64,000 nucleotides of DNA, from positions 25,368,787-25,432,786 of the forward strand of contig OZ038457.1 in assembly GCA_964036195.1 (NCBI GenBank). Direction: 5' to 3'. A program made the translations under genes and the position numbers. The stretch is from Sphaerolaimus hirsutus (taxonomy: Eukaryota; Nematoda; Chromadorea; Monhysterida; Sphaerolaimidae). The notes under the pieces are model-generated. The model saw only the letters and a program-made list of their open reading frames with translations. It was not told the DNA's origin and searched no databases. Shown one piece after another: positions 30,240 through 39,932 of this stretch (positions within the stretch are counted from its first letter, which is position 1; every line of letters begins with the position of its first letter).

Positions 30240-33101
30240 TACTGGCACCTCTCTTCTACTGCCCCTGGACAGGGCCAGCCAGGGTGCAGAACTTGGCCTG
30301 CTTCAAACTCTTCCAACTCAACTACTCACCATTTTGCCAATCGAGTATGCACTGTGGTAAATGATGGTTCAACCATCTGTGTTACACAAGGAATAAGTTC
30401 TGGTGCGAAAATTGCCACACGTAAATGCGGAAACTGTAAATACTGTGCCTATATAAATGTTAATGTTTTCTGTGATGAAACAAGTACGGGATATAAATAC
30501 TGTACAGAGCAAAAAGTAATTGCCAACTGTGACACTGCTAATGTTGTTTATCTCATTACTTGCTCCTGCTGTAATATACAGTATGTAGGTGAAACTGCAC
30601 GAAAATTAAAACTGCGCATGGGGGAACATGTACGTAGCTTCTCAAAAGGTACTCTACAGACAGAACTAGTGAAACATTTTAAACAAACTTCACACAATCC
30701 AACCTTTAAAATACTTGGAGTGTATGATAAAAATAGTCTACTAACAGCGGAAAAAGAATGGATACTAATTCTCAATTCAGCTTACCCATTTGGACTCAAT
30801 ACAAAGATTCAGGGTTATGGGTCAATTAAAAAGGGAAGTATACCTAAGTTTACTAATAGTCCTTACTTCTGTCGCCCAATTAAAAGGGATCATAGTGATA
30901 GAATACGTAGTAGATGCAAAAGAAAAACTAGATGGTCTATCGATGAAATATGTGATAAAATATTAGCAACAGATGTTGAGGATAATGACTTTACAAAAGT
31001 ATTACTTATGCTTAGACAGTGTAAAAAACAAGAATTAGCAGAAATGCAGAGAAGGATTGGTTATGTACACAGAAGGCTGTGTGATGGCTCAACAGATGTG
31101 GCTATGGCTGTCCTTGGTTTTATTACTAGCAAAGGTGAAATAGATAAACAAAAACCAGTGGATTTGCGAAAGCAACATTACTTTACTTGCTCATTCCCAA
31201 GCGCAACCATGGACTGCATTAGACCTGCAAAATTTTTTAATAGTAAAAAATTCTGTGATAAAATTTCTGCAGATTGGTTGAAATTGAATAAATTTGTGAT
31301 ATGTTTCACTTATGACAAACCCCTATCCTCCATTCTATGTAATCACAACAAAGTTTTTAAGACTATAAAGCCACATGAGTTGAAAAACATGCTGGACTCA
31401 AATTGTAAATGTGCAACTTCTCCTTTTGTCAATACACAGCATGGCCACATAATTACTGGTAACTTAGCTGTGCTGAATGATGTGAAACTGGAATCAGCAT
31501 TACAATTAGGGGCTAAATATCGATATACAGTTGATAAAAGTATTCAAGGATGTAAAACTAAGATTATAGAAGTTCTAGAGAAAATTAGTCAAAAGTTAAA
31601 TTTCCCTATGACAAATGACATCATCAGTGATCTCGATGTTTACATCAACAAACGTACAAAAAATTGGGATGATAACTTTCCTGACACTTTGGACATGTCG
31701 TACATTAGACAGGCATGCATGCGTCTCCATGAAACGTATATTATTGCGCCTGCCGATAAAGCCACAAGTAACTTGATAGTTATGTGTAAAAGATTTGCGG
31801 CTGAGGCAATGTGTAAAGAACTAGGGGTTACATGGCACAATGAAAATATGCAATGCAAAGGAAATGCAACTTATTCACCAGTTACAGAGTCGGAACAGGA
31901 AATAATATCTAAGCATAATAAAATACTGAACAATTTAGACATCCCTATTAAAAATGATTGGCAAAGTCTCCCCAGGCTCTACCCCATACCTAAAATGCAC
32001 AAAAATCCACCAAAGTTCAGATTCATTAGTGGTGGTAGTAAAGCACCTATTAAACCCGCCGCCATAGTACTCCACAGAATTCTAAGACACTTCAAATGGC
32101 ATATGCAAAACTATTGTCTTTCAATGTCAGAAGCTAACGCTACCTGCAACACAGCATACTGGCCATGTGAAGGTTCACTCGAAGTACAGGAGTTTGTTGA
32201 AAATATTTCAAAAGAAAATAAAAAAGTCAGTTGTTACTCTGGTGACTTCTCAACGCTGTATCCAAACATGTGCCACAAAGAAATATTGCGTTGCATCTGT
32301 AAACTGGCAGATCGCTGTTTTTTCAATTCTAAAAAACAGTTCATTGTTATTGGGTGGCAAAATGTCTGGTATAGTGACAAAAAACATGGTAAATTTCTGT
32401 CATTGGACAAAGAAGGGGTAATAAACCTATTGAAAATAGTACTTTCAGAATCCTATCTAGTATTTGCTAACCAACTATTTAGACAGATTTCCGGGCTACC
32501 TATGGGATGTGCATCAGCACCTAGTTTGGCCTGTAGCAGTTTGATGTGGCGTGAAATGGAATGGGTTATGAATAATAGAGATAAACAAAGAAATTTATTT
32601 AAGTGTTTTAGATACATTGATGATCTTCTGATTTGTTATAAAACTGATAGTAATATAGATATAGCTACAATTGTAAAGGAAATTTACCCATCTAATTTAC
32701 CACTAAATAGAACTGACTGTAATGGTGTTTCTACTGACTTCTTGGATATGTCAATTGATTTTTCCAACATGAAATGGAAATTATATGACAAACGGTTAGA
32801 TTTCAACTTTAAATGCATTTCAGCTACAAATTTTAGAAGCGCACAAGCAATGTGTGTGAAAAAGAGCACCTTTTTTGGCCATTGGCTAAGAGCCTTAAGA
32901 TTATGCTCAAACTGGGATGGCTTTGCTAGCAGTATGGCGCCAATTATAAAAGGTCACCTACAAAATGAATATCCTATAAGTACTCTATTTGAAATAGCTG
33001 TAAAATGTAGCAGTAGATATAGAGACTTACTATGGAAATTCAACATGAAACTTGATATAACTACACTACAATTAATACGTAAACTGATCGTTGGTAGGTA
33101 A
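30240..33101 (+). CDS. GIY-YIG endonuclease - reverse transcriptase ORF of the Penelope-like element
   Basis: The frame is open from 30240 to the TAA at 33099-33101, about 953 codons. It has no ATG before the nuclease domain; counting residues from GTG 30354 gives 915. A Cys cluster C25-C28-C31 precedes a GIY-YIG domain: VYL 65-67, QYVGET 76-81, R88, H92, a candidate catalytic Glu at E133 or E135, and GLN 147-149. A linker with HGHIITGNL follows, then RT motifs LYPIPKMHKNPPKFRFISGG, motif A (D631, DFSTLYP), motif B (GLPMGCASAP from 714) and motif C (YIDD 754-757). All catalytic Asp residues are present. The product would nick target DNA and copy element RNA by target-primed reverse transcription. 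Nuclease-before-RT order is the permuted arrangement of Naiad-type elements. A pyrimidine-rich stretch ending CCCCTGGACAG at 30272 could be a phase-0 splice acceptor and would explain the missing start codon. Confidence 0.92.
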   Translation, partial: YWHLSSTAPGQGQPGCRTWPASNSSNSTTHHFANRVCTVVNDGSTICVTQGISSGAKIATRKCGNCKYCAYINVNVFCDETSTGYKYCTEQKVIANCDTANVVYLITCSCCNIQYVGETARKLKLRMGEHVRSFSKGTLQTELVKHFKQTSHNPTFKILGVYDKNSLLTAEKEWILILNSAYPFGLNTKIQGYGSIKKGSIPKFTNSPYFCRPIKRDHSDRIRSRCKRKTRWSIDEICDKILATDVEDNDFTKVLLMLRQCKKQELAEMQRRIGYVHRRLCDGSTDVAMAVLGFITSKGEIDKQKPVDLRKQHYFTCSFPSATMDCIRPAKFFNSKKFCDKISADWLKLNKFVICFTYDKPLSSILCNHNKVFKTIKPHELKNMLDSNCKCATSPFVNTQHGHIITGNLAVLNDVKLESALQLGAKYRYTVDKSIQGCKTKIIEVLEKISQKLNFPMTNDIISDLDVYINKRTKNWDDNFPDTLDMSYIRQACMRLHETYIIAPADKATSNLIVMCKRFAAEAMCKELGVTWHNENMQCKGNATYSPVTESEQEIISKHNKILNNLDIPIKNDWQSLPRLYPIPKMHKNPPKFRFISGGSKAPIKPAAIVLHRILRHFKWHMQNYCLSMSEANATCNTAYWPCEGSLEVQEFVENISKENKKVSCYSGDFSTLYPNMCHKEILRCICKLADRCFFNSKKQFIVIGWQNVWYSDKKHGKFLSLDKEGVINLLKIVLSESYLVFANQLFRQISGLPMGCASAPSLACSSLMWREMEWVMNNRDKQRNLFKCFRYIDDLLICYKTDSNIDIATIVKEIYPSNLPLNRTDCNGVSTDFLDMSIDFSNMKWKLYDKRLDFNFKCISATNFRSAQAMCVKKSTFFGHWLRALRLCSNWDGFASSMAPIIKGHLQNEYPISTLFEIAVKCSSRYRDLLWKFNMKLDITTLQLIRKLIVGR

Positions 33102-33524
33102 ATGTATCCTATTCTTACTTTATGTACCCTGAACAGCAAGTTAACCCACAAATCGGGCGGGTTTTTCAATTTTTGAATGTTGGACGCATAAAAATGCATG
33201 CGACCTCATTGCACCATGCATTCGATTGGCTCTAAACGTAAAACGATCAGCGATTCTTCGAGTAAAATGTCCGGCAACGAGTCCACGCCTGTCGGCCCCG
33301 CCGCTCCAGTAAGTTTAGGTTCTAGTAGGGTAGTACTTAAGTAGAAGGTGGTCAGTACTGATGAGACCCAACCACCACCCCGGTAAACAACCCCTGTCTA
33401 CTGTAAAGGGTCGAAACAGGGTACTAGGCTTGGAGGTGCTGAGGGAGTGCACCATGTGATATTTCCAAGCCTTTTTTGCATACACTTTAATTTACATTTA
33501 CGCACTTCAAAAATACCATTTCAA
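33011..33524 (+). repeat. 3' pseudo-LTR of the Penelope-like element
   Basis: Identical to 26873-27386 except 33287 (G for A, a silent change in ORF1 exon 1). It contains the end of the RT ORF, an orphan copy of exon 1 (33216-33308) and the second hammerhead motif. After it comes AATACAGTGGCAAAC, matching the border on the left side. Confidence 0.92.
33353..33421 (+). ncRNA. Hammerhead ribozyme motif, rearranged order (3' pLTR)
   Basis: Same 69 bases as 27215-27283. The predicted cleavage site is after C33398. The two sites are 6138 bases apart, so cleavage at both would release one unit-length RNA. Confidence 0.78.
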
Positions 33525-34070
33525 ATACAGTGGCAAACTAGTGACTTGCCAAAACAACCCCACTGAAATTCACACTATTTGTGAAAACTGAACATCTACA
33601 ACATTCTATATTGTGGAAAACTGGATGGTGACATGTCACCATTTTTGGCCATTTCAGTTTTCAAAAAAGTCATGGTGAAGACTAGTGTGAGTACAATATT
33701 TACCGATTTAACTAGCACAATATTTACCTGCTTCAAACACTATTTTAACTCAATAATGCTCTACATGAGCAGATGAGAGATTTTCAGGAGAAAATTCTCT
33801 TGCACAAATTACATGTTTTAGTCATGAAGTGCAATACTTGCACCACAATGTATCTAGTATGAGTGATTTTCTCAGTGATTTTTTTTCGAATTTGAAAAAA
33901 AAATATAAATATATCACTCAGAATTTGAAAAAAAATATAAATATATATAAATCACGGGTTATTTATATTTATTGTGATTTTCAAAAATATAAATCACGGG
34001 TTATTTTTTGAATGCTAATTGCATTGCACGCAACAGAATGTAGAAAATATTTGGCTGTCTGACTGTTACC
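33525..34070. repeat. Family T right arm
   Basis: Begins with the TGGTGACA-type tract (33600-33690) and ends with AAATATAAATATATATAAAT iterations and TTTGAATGCTAATTGCATTG, the inverse of 25350-25520. No gene. Confidence 0.55.
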
Positions 34071-34603
34071 TGGTTACAGCACTCAAAATAGGTATACTCG
34101 GCTGACCGCGAAAATAAATAATAAACCCCCCCTCGAAATAACCCCCCCCCCCCCCTAAAATTGAGTGTAAAGAGAACCTACATGACAAATACGGCAGTTT
34201 GTGATCTGTACAATGCAGAACACACGTTAAAACTGATGATTGAGGATGTTAGGGAAGTATCTATGTGTAAATACAGTTATATATGCCTAAAAACACATAT
34301 ACATCTATGTAATTGCTTGATTTTTCTACGTCTGAGTATGCTGAATTTCTGAAAATTTCTGGCGAAAAAAATAGACCCCCCCCCTCGAATAACCCCCCCC
34401 CCCCCTCGAATTATCGAATTATCGAATTATAAAAATGGCACACGATGGTAGAAACAGCCATACAAAAAGTGTGGCAGGCCATGGCGCTTTCGGCGCTTGG
34501 CGCTTTTTTACTGTGGCGCCAGTGGCGCTTGCCGCCACACCTATGAAAAGCGCCAGGGCGCTTTTAGTGCCGGATATTCTCATTTCCTCCTTCATTCCTT
34601 TCC
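34071..34603. repeat. Degraded family A and family E fragments
   Basis: 34110-34425 iterates CCCCCTCGAAATAACC with a short core (TGTACAATGCAGAACACACG). 34470-34570 iterates GGCGCTTTCGGCGCTTGGCGC. Clean ends are not visible for either. Confidence 0.55.
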
Positions 34604-34910
34604 CGTATTTTCTCGAAATACCCCCCCCCCTTGAAATACCCCCCTCAAAATGGACACTATGAATATATAAAACCCCATATATGTTATGTAAGAACAGGGT
34701 TTATACCGTCTGTCTACGTACTTATAAAAGTCTATAGAGTCTCGTACATGGAGGTTTTTATGGCATTTTTCGACGTCTGTGTACGTTACAAACAACGATT
34801 TAGTACTGGGATTTCAAAAAATCGGAATACCCCCCCCATCGTTTAACCCCTTTCAAAATTTCCATTCTGAATAATAACCCCCCCGGGGGGCAATTCAAGG
34901 AAATACGGTA
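34604..34910. mobile_element. Family A TIR element
   Basis: Left end CCCGTATTTTCTCGAAATAC, right end TTCAAGGAAATACGGTA, with the core CGACGTCTGTGTACGTTA between the C-rich arms. Confidence 0.7.
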
Positions 34911-35089
34911 GCCTTAGACAGTTTTTTTTATTTACATGTTGCATGCAATGTTTTTAATTTAAATACCTTGACTTTTACTGCAACTTGATCAATATACCTA
35001 TTTATATCACCTCTGGAAATTATAAATCATCACATTGTTTCCTGGATGTATTTATGTAAGAAATTTATTTTACAGCATTCTATATAACG
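34911..35089. other. Short AT-rich spacer
   Basis: Nothing recognised. Confidence 0.4.
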
Positions 35090-35526
35090 TATTTCCTCGA
35101 ATTACCCCAGGGGGGTTCATTTTTTAAGAGTGGAAATTTTGAGGGGAAATTAAACGAGGGGGGTATTCCGAGGGGGGGGGTATTAATTCGCCAGAAATTT
35201 TTTTAAATTCCAGTACTAAATTGTCGTTTGAAACGTACGCAGACGTCGAAAATTGCAACAAATACCGCTATTTATAAGACTATAGACTTGTAGTGTGAGT
35301 GGATGTAGAGGTATAAACATTGTTCTAGCATAACACAGTCATTGTTTTTAACGTGTGTTCTGCATTGCCCGGATCACAAACCGCAGCTTTTGTCATGTAC
35401 TCTATACACTATGTTTGGGGGGGGGTATTTCGAGGGGGATTATAAATTCATAGTGGCCATTTTGAGGGGGACGGGGGTATTTCGAGACGGGGTATTTCGA
35501 GGGGGGTATTTCGAGGAAATACGGTA
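35090..35526. mobile_element. Family A TIR element
   Basis: Left end AACGTATTTCCTCGAATTAC, right end TATTTCGAGGAAATACGGTA. The core has GAAACGTACGCAGACGTCG and GTTCTGCATTGCCCGGATC. It lies 48 bases beyond the stop codon of the lectin gene and may overlap its 3' end. Confidence 0.8.
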
Positions 35527-35573
35527 GGTACTAAACCTAAGCTCCTTCGATCGAATAAAATTCTTATAAAAAT

Positions 35574-35681
35574 TCATATTTCGTCATAAAACACAAATCC
35601 GATGTCGACCACTTTATTCGAAGTCACGGGGATGTGCGCCGCGCCGCCTTCGCCGTGTTCGAAACGCTGCAGTTTGCAGAT
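35574..35681 (-). CDS. PAN/lectin gene, last exon
   Basis: Acceptor TTTTTTCAG just above 35681; the frame reads ICKLQRFEHGEGG...VVDIGFVFYDEI and stops at TGA (35574-35576). The CKL is the usual last cysteine of a PAN/apple domain whose first part is in the exon at 35746-36246. The intron between them is only 64 bases. It is in phase 0 with that exon. This is the 3' end of the coding sequence. Confidence 0.7.
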   Translation of the reverse strand: MCKLQRFEHGEGGAAHIPVTSNKVVDIGFVFYDEI

Positions 35682-35745
35682 CTGAAAAAATCAAAGTCAA
35701 ATACAGAGCCGCCCACAATCGCAAAACATTGAAATACAAATTGAC

Positions 35746-36246
35746 CTTTGCGTGGGAATTGAAGCTGACGGAGGCGCAGTGGGTGCGCTTGCGGCACAGG
35801 AAGCCGCACGCGTCCAGGGTGGCCACGTCGGGCAGCACGGCCAGCAGGTGGCGCGCCTCCAGCGAGGCATCCGCAGCCGCCGCCTCCCACTGCGGCATGT
35901 ACTTCGGGTTCTCTGAGTGGTCGTTCTCTCTTGGTCTGGGTCAATGCAAGCTCATTCTCAAGGGCGCACCATATTCGCAAAGCGCGTGATCATTCCTTGG
36001 CCCCGAAGAAGTGCGCTTATTCAGGCTGTCCTTGACATAGGAGGCGTCTGCGCTCCAGCAAGCCTTCAGGTAGGTGACTGCATCCACAATATCTGGTTTG
36101 GCTGTCTGCCAAGCGCTGGGCGGCAGGTGATACTCGGTCAGCTTCCCAGCCAGTGGGTACACCCAGTCCCCGTAGTTGTTCGATGAATTCGCCACGCCTT
36201 TTCTATGGCCTTCAACATAAGCACAGGCAGTTTCTCCTGCAAAACC
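35746..36246 (-). CDS. PAN/lectin gene, exon with C-lectin second half and PAN domain; in-frame stop
   Basis: Acceptor CTACTCAG, donor AAG/GTCAAT; 167 codons. It starts GFAGETACAYVEGHRK, continues with GDWVYPLAG and W near PPSAWQTAKPD, and ends its first part with DHALCEYG. These are the second-half landmarks of a C-type lectin domain. Then, in the same frame, SENPKYMPQWEA and LPDVATLDACGFLCRKRTHC begin a PAN/apple domain. Between the two parts a TGA (35941-35943) interrupts the frame. Either the gene ends here in this haplotype, the copy is broken, or there is a base error. GC content and codon use stand out strongly from the surrounding AT-rich DNA. Confidence 0.75.
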
Positions 36247-36325
36247 CTGAGTAGGGTTCGAGGAAAACGTCATATTAGTAAAATGTTTATATTTTGTAGT
36301 CTGACTAGCAAATCTAGCATAGGTA

Positions 36326-36810
36326 TACAGGGTGCGGCAATTTAGACGCCCCCCATAAGTTTTCGAATAACTTGTCACTGGGTGATCGGATCAACGTCAA
36401 ATTTTAGGTCAACATTAATAACTAAATAGGAAAGGATCCCTGAAAATATGGCAGCGATAGCTCCACCCGTTCAGAAGTTTTTCATGCAAACGCGTAATTG
36501 TCACTTTTTCACCACCTAGCTTTACAACCAATGACGCAAATCACGAATTGGTGGCGGGCGTGCACGCATTTAGGCAGGCCGCTGCGAAAAGAAAATCAGA
36601 AAAAAACCCTGAAAAACCCGTTTGAACGATATCACAAGGTGGTGGAAAAGTGACAATCACGCGTTTGCATGAATAACTGGTGAACGAATGGAGCTATCGT
36701 TGCCATATTTTCAGGGATCCTTTCCTATTTAGTTATTAATGTTGACCTAAAATTTGACGTTAATCCGACAACTCTGTGATAAGTTATTCGAAAACATATG
36801 GGGGCACTCG
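36326..36810. mobile_element. Family K Tc1/mariner-like MITE, copy 1
   Basis: Starts TACAGGGTGCGGCAATTTAG and folds back on itself around 36550 (AACGCGTAATTGTCAC and its inverse). The right end is decayed near GGGGGCACTCGAA. It lies in the lectin gene intron. Related copies are at 50845-51438 and 56457-58292. Confidence 0.75.
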
Positions 36811-37317
36811 AAACGATCTTCACACTTTATTAATTTCATTTTCTGACAATTGAGAATGAAATCTGTGGGTATACTAGGCGGACCGCAAAGTATGCGCCCA
36901 AAATTATTTATGTCTTGATCGATAACGCGCGAGCTGGATACTTATGTACGCACTTTCACAAACAAAAAATCTTTTAAAAAGAGAGAGGCGGAGCCAGGGG
37001 TTCAAAAGGGGGGGTTGGGAGGCCGTTGGGATATTTTTAAAAAGAAAAAGGCGGAATGTGGGAATGTTTTTTCCCGTCATGTTTTTCTTTTTTTGTTGGA
37101 ATTATTTTTATTTAATTAATGATGACGTCATGATAGAGCGTTTCCTTCAGAAAAATGCATAGCGTGCGGTCCGCCGAGTATACACATTACATAAATATTC
37201 TACGAGTTATTCTTGTTTCCTTAAAACATACCATTCAGATCACACTCAGGAAATAATGAGACTATTCAAGAGGAGCATTATTTCCCGCACCCGGCTAGCA
37301 GGGGGAACGATTCAAGG
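36811..37317. other. Lectin-gene intron, spacer
   Basis: Includes GTATACTAGGCGGACCGC near 36870, returning inverted near 37165 (GCGGTCCGCCGAGTATACAC). This suggests a further small foldback element of about 310 bp. Confidence 0.5.
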
Positions 37318-37806
37318 CAGAGTTGTGAAAAGTACCGGACTTTAGTCAAAGTATGCGTATGCATGAAGTACCATTTTGTGTTGTTACTCACCCCTCGAGT
37401 ACAGAAACCCTAAAGTGAAAAGTTTTTACTTGTACTCGTGAGTAAATGAGAGTAAAATACTTTTTTCTCAGAAAGCGTAAATGCAAAAAAAATTTCTCAG
37501 TAAAGCATAAAATAGGGTAAAATTACCTTTTCTTTCTGCAAAATGTAGAAGGTAGGTAGCATTATATTTATGAATGTTTACCCTGGATAGCAAAAAGGTG
37601 TTTTCTTCTACTGATAAGTATTCTTTATGAAAAGCAAGGGTCTTAAATGGCAAAAATTACTCTACTGTACTTGATTAGGTACTCTGAAAAAGTAAGCATA
37701 CAGGCGAGTACAGATACTTTTTCCATATTTTCTGTATTATGCATATTTACTCTGTACTCGAGTATGCGTACTTTTGAGTAAAAGTAAATGTGCATTAATA
37801 ACTGTG
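37318..37806. mobile_element. Family I hAT-type element
   Basis: Starts CAGAGTTGTGAAAAGTAC, ends TTAATAACTGTG, with perfect 8-bp duplications ATTCAAGG (37310-37317 and 37807-37814). It iterates GAGTAAA/TACTCGAGTA. No transposase. Confidence 0.88.
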
Positions 37807-37918
37807 ATTCAAGGGAGGGAACTACATAGTTGATGTTTTTACAGTACACAAATATTTTGTGCGTTTCCCAAACATATTGACAAGTTTGCATTACCTAAAC
37901 ATGTCGGTTGGAAATGAG

Positions 37919-38358
37919 TACCGTATTACCTAGAATTAACCCCCCCCCCCTTGAATTAACCCCCCCTCGAATAACCCCCCCCCCCCCTCAAAATGGGCTG
38001 GGGAAATAATAAACCCCCCCTCGAAATCCCCCCCCCCAAATACAGTGTAAACAGCGTGTACACAACAAATACCACAATGTGTGAACTGTATTATGCAGAA
38101 CACACGTTAAAACCGATGACTGAGTGACGTTAGGGAAGGGTTTATGTGTATATATACTTGTATATGCCTATAAACACTCATACGTCTCTGACAATGTTGT
38201 ATTTTTCTATGTCTGAGTATGGGAAATTTCGTAAAATTTCTGGCGAAATAATAGACCCCTCACCCCCCCGAATAACCCCCCCCCTCAAATTAACCCCCCC
38301 TCAAAATTTGCTGGCGAAAAAATAAACCCCCATGGGGGTATTTCAAGGTAATACAGTA
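37919..38358. mobile_element. Family A TIR element abutting a lectin exon
   Basis: Left end TACCGTATTACCTAGAATTA, right end TTTCAAGGTAATACAGTA. The right terminus touches the lectin exon at 38360, so the exon's splice donor (GTACTG on the minus strand) lies in the element terminus. Confidence 0.8.
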
Positions 38359-38359
38359 C

Positions 38360-38601
38360 GTTCAGGAAAGAGCGCAAAGCGAAGTGCACCTTGACGTGGA
38401 GGGCGTGCAGCATGGTGCTGGACCTGAGCAGGGCCAGCCGCCCCTCCATCCCATGCAGCCGCCCCTTCGCCGCGCACTTGGCCTTGGCTTCTTCGTAGGT
38501 GTTCGTCCACTTCATCAGCACATAGCAATTGCCACGGTAATGAGCCACGGCCACAGACTCCGCGTCCAGACCGACTTTGCTGTTGCATTCTGCTTGGAAA
38601 T
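38360..38601 (-). CDS. PAN/lectin gene, C-type lectin first-half exon (copy a)
   Basis: Acceptor CGAGCGCAG, donor AAC/GTACTG; 242 bases. Translation: FQAECNSKVGLDAESVAVAH, RGNCYVLMKWTNTYEEAKAK, CAAKGRLHGMEGRLALLRSS, then FALRSFLN. GNCYVL, the YEEAKAKC helix and GRLALL are the opening landmarks of a C-type lectin fold. It joins in phase 0 to the exon at 36246. A second copy of this exon is at 43312-43450, cut by a gap. Confidence 0.82.
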
Positions 38602-38740
38602 CTGCGCTCGGAGTTGACAATGTCTACATAATATTTAAAAAATACGGTCGACAAAATTGCTCATTGTTCACGTTTACCAGACTCAGAGTATCCGAGTTCA
38701 CAAAGCACAAATACAGACAAATCCAAACAAAACAACCTAC

Positions 38741-39586
38741 CAGAGTTGTGCAAATACTGGTATTTTTGGAAAACGTAAACGTAAACGTAAATACCTTTTC
38801 CAAATCAAAAGTATAAATACTAAAACGTAAGTTATAATACCAAGGAATGCGTAAAAAAAACATAAACGTAAAAATTTTACCCACAGTATTTGCCATTGTG
38901 CTTTTGAAAATACCATTATTTTCATTATTATCCAACTACGCTGGTGATTCTGGGGGAGTCCCACACCCTGTAAAATGCTTTGTAAAATGTCAATGGCATT
39001 CAAAGTGTCTAAAGTCATGCAAAATGCCCTGGAAGGTGGCAAATCTTTGCCATTTTGCTGGGCATTTTACATGAGTTTTGACATTTGCATGAAATTTTAC
39101 ATTTTACAGGGCATCTTTCAGAGTCTGGGATTGCACTCGCCCTGCCAATTTCAAAACGTGTGCTACTCACAGTTGTTGCAAGTGGCACCCGCGGAATTCA
39201 TCACAAAAAAATTATAAACGCAATGCTCCACAAACAAACAAGAAAGTTTCTGTCTTCAGCATTTGAACACATTTATGAAAATGTACCCAGTAGTCCATGT
39301 GTATTTAAGTGCACGCGTGCAGTCACTTTTTTCATAATGCATTTTTGAATGTATACATGTTACGTTTATGCAAAAACATAAACATTGTTGGCTGCAGGTG
39401 GTGCGGCTCATTTGACCATGTGCACGTGTGAAGTTTTTTTACGTTTTCCTTAGTACCCAGGTATTTTGGTCAGGACAACGTAACAAAACGTAATGGTATT
39501 TTTAGAAAACGTAAACGCAAACGTAAATATAAATACCCAAATAACCGGGTATTTCGGGTAAACATAAATACGTTTTTCCAACTCTG
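38741..39586. mobile_element. Family I hAT-type element in lectin intron
   Basis: Left end CAGAGTTGTGCAAATACTGG, right end CCAACTCTG; flanks CAACCTAC and CAACCTAA match at 7 of 8 positions. It iterates AAACGTAAACGTAAACG. A family C element lies inside at about 38945-39145. It is absent from the corresponding 159-bp intron of copy b (43451-43609). Confidence 0.82.
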
Positions 39587-39591
39587 CAACC

Positions 39592-39909
39592 TAAACACCT
39601 TCCCGGTCACGTCCGGCAGCCATTTTTTGATTTTACTTCTTATATTCTATCCCCAGTTCTAGGGCGCCCCCGAGGCTGAAACGTGGGGGAGATATTGGCG
39701 CAACCCCCCTCTACTTCGCATGAATTGGGGGGGTCGCGGCGACCCACCCTGAGAGGAGTCGCCGCGACCCCCCCAATTCATGCGAAGTAGAGGGGGGTTG
39801 CGCCAATATCTCCCCCAAGTTTCAGCTTCATAGGCGCCGTAGAACTGGGGATAGAATGTAAGAAGTAAAATCAAAAAATGGCTGCCGGACGTGACCGGGA
39901 AGGTGTTTA
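39592..39909. mobile_element. Family P small perfect palindrome
   Basis: TAAACACCTTCCCGGTCACG at the left returns as its complement at the right. The arms are about 150 bp and nearly identical, including GGCGCAACCCCCCTCTACTT and its inverse. The ends match the 1654-bp element at 22970-24623. Confidence 0.88.
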
Positions 39910-39932
39910 CAACACCAAAAATGCAAACGAAC

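Larger units (their letters stand above)
26873..33524 (+). mobile_element. Penelope-like retroelement, nearly intact (6.65 kb)
   Basis: Bounded by two 514-bp direct repeats (26873-27386 and 33011-33524) of equal length with one mismatch (27149 A, 33287 G). The body has a spliced ORF1 (27078-29502) and a long ORF with an N-terminal GIY-YIG nuclease and reverse transcriptase (to 33101). The repeats contain the last codons of the RT ORF, the 3' UTR, ORF1 exon 1 and a hammerhead motif. This is the pseudo-LTR arrangement known for Penelope-like elements, in which a full unit follows a truncated upstream unit. AAATACAGT occurs at both borders (26868-26876 and 33523-33531) and may be the target duplication. 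The GIY-YIG-first order fits the permuted Naiad-type clade rather than classical Penelope, where the nuclease is C-terminal. The single pLTR mismatch suggests a recent insertion. Confidence 0.9.
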
